From an uncultured Porphyromonas sp. (GTDB taxonomy: Bacteria; Bacteroidota; Bacteroidia; Bacteroidales; Porphyromonadaceae), in NCBI GenBank assembly GCA_902465775.1, contig CABQOJ010000016.1, forward strand, positions 1 through 13,190: a DNA stretch of 13,190 nucleotides, given 5' to 3'. The notes under the pieces are model-generated. The model saw only the letters and a program-made list of their open reading frames with translations, was not told the DNA's origin and ran no database searches. Position numbers and translations under genes: made by a program. This document shows positions 13,040 to 13,190 of the stretch, in pieces (the first letter of the stretch is position 1; every line of letters starts with the position of its first letter).

Positions 13040-13047
13040 CAAAGGTA
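13040..13047 (-). promoter_or_regulatory. -7 promoter element upstream of ftsK
   Basis: The minus strand reads TACCTTTG, an exact TAnnTTTG match. The start would be near 13033, giving a leader of about 25 nt to the upstream ATG (13008) or about 67 nt to the preferred ATG (12966). No TTTG is seen 19-21 bp upstream. The element lies 33 nt after the tmRNA terminator, so the operon has its own promoter. Confidence 0.5.
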
Positions 13048-13080
13048 ACGTTTTTACGCTAATGAGGCACCGCTTCATGC

Positions 13081-13129
13081 AAAAAAGAACTCCCCTTGTT
13101 CAGATCATAAGATCTAGGCGAGGGGAGTT
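13081..13129 (-). terminator. Rho-independent terminator of tmRNA (ssrA)
   Basis: AACTCCCCT (13088-13096) pairs perfectly with AGGGGAGTT (13121-13129). A second stem, AGATC (13102-13106) with GATCT (13111-13115), caps it. On the minus strand it is followed by CTTTTTT (13087-13081). It lies 17 nt beyond the mature 3' end of tmRNA and separates ssrA from the ftsK operon. Confidence 0.88.
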
Positions 13130-13145
13130 ACTGTTTGTGGGGTTG

Positions 13146-13190
13146 TGGAGCTGCGGGGAATTGAACCCCGGTCCAAACATGGTGGCAAAG
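13146..13190 (-). ncRNA. ssrA: tmRNA (ssrA), 3' end only
   Basis: tmRNA rescues ribosomes stalled on broken mRNAs by acting first as alanyl-tRNA and then as a template for a degradation tag. Only the 3' tRNA-like part is present; the tag frame and pseudoknots lie beyond the right edge. On the minus strand the visible parts are the T arm (CGGGG at 13170-13166, loop TTCAATT, CCCCG at 13158-13154), the 3' acceptor strand CAGCTCC (13153-13147), which is conserved in tmRNAs, and discriminator A at 13146. The stretch GTTTGGACC before the T arm is also typical of tmRNA rather than a tRNA. The following bases are CAA, not CCA, so the terminal CCA would have to be added by the CCA-adding enzyme. Confidence 0.85.

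Overview
The window looks like a chromosomal segment of a Bacteroidales bacterium, most likely Porphyromonas. The evidence is several TAnnTTTG-type -7 promoter elements, some with a TTTG or TTG element 18-20 bp upstream, little sign of strong ribosome-binding sites, Bacteroidetes-style secreted and lipoproteins, and a tmRNA 3' end that does not encode CCA. The genus is inferred from protein style, not from a search. Every convincing gene lies on the minus strand, so transcription runs from right to left.

Right to left: the 3' end of tmRNA (ssrA) enters at the right edge and ends in a clear terminator. Next comes a tight run of four genes separated by only 18-26 nt: ftsK (DNA translocase), a LolA-like periplasmic lipoprotein carrier, panD (aspartate 1-decarboxylase) and ffh (SRP GTPase). 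A -7 element precedes ftsK and a strong terminator follows ffh. This is a housekeeping block for chromosome segregation, envelope lipoprotein transport, pantothenate/CoA synthesis and membrane protein targeting.

The middle (about 4.9-7.8 kb) holds two surface or secreted proteins. One is a lipoprotein with a FISUMP-like C-terminal region and its own promoter. The other is a 499-aa secreted protein made almost entirely of two identical 213-aa domains followed by a short C-terminal tail like those of Bacteroidetes exported proteins. Its two DNA copies differ at only two silent positions over 620 bp.

The left part (0.35-4.6 kb) holds three separately arranged envelope genes: an exported papain/bleomycin-hydrolase-type C1 peptidase, an M23 endopeptidase with a C-terminal LysM domain, and DacB/PBP4. 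The last two act on peptidoglycan. At the left edge a further leftward gene appears to start (9 codons visible) behind a -7 element. Just upstream of it are three 16-bp palindromes spaced exactly 22 bp apart, with looser related units continuing at about 21-22 bp. This is the most intriguing unexplained structure here.

I found no CRISPR array, transposase, integrase, phage gene or recognisable defence system. The non-routine items are the phased palindromes, the near-perfect domain duplication, and a 470-bp gap at 4549-5018 that holds a promoter, inverted repeats and a plus-strand -7-like motif with no gene.
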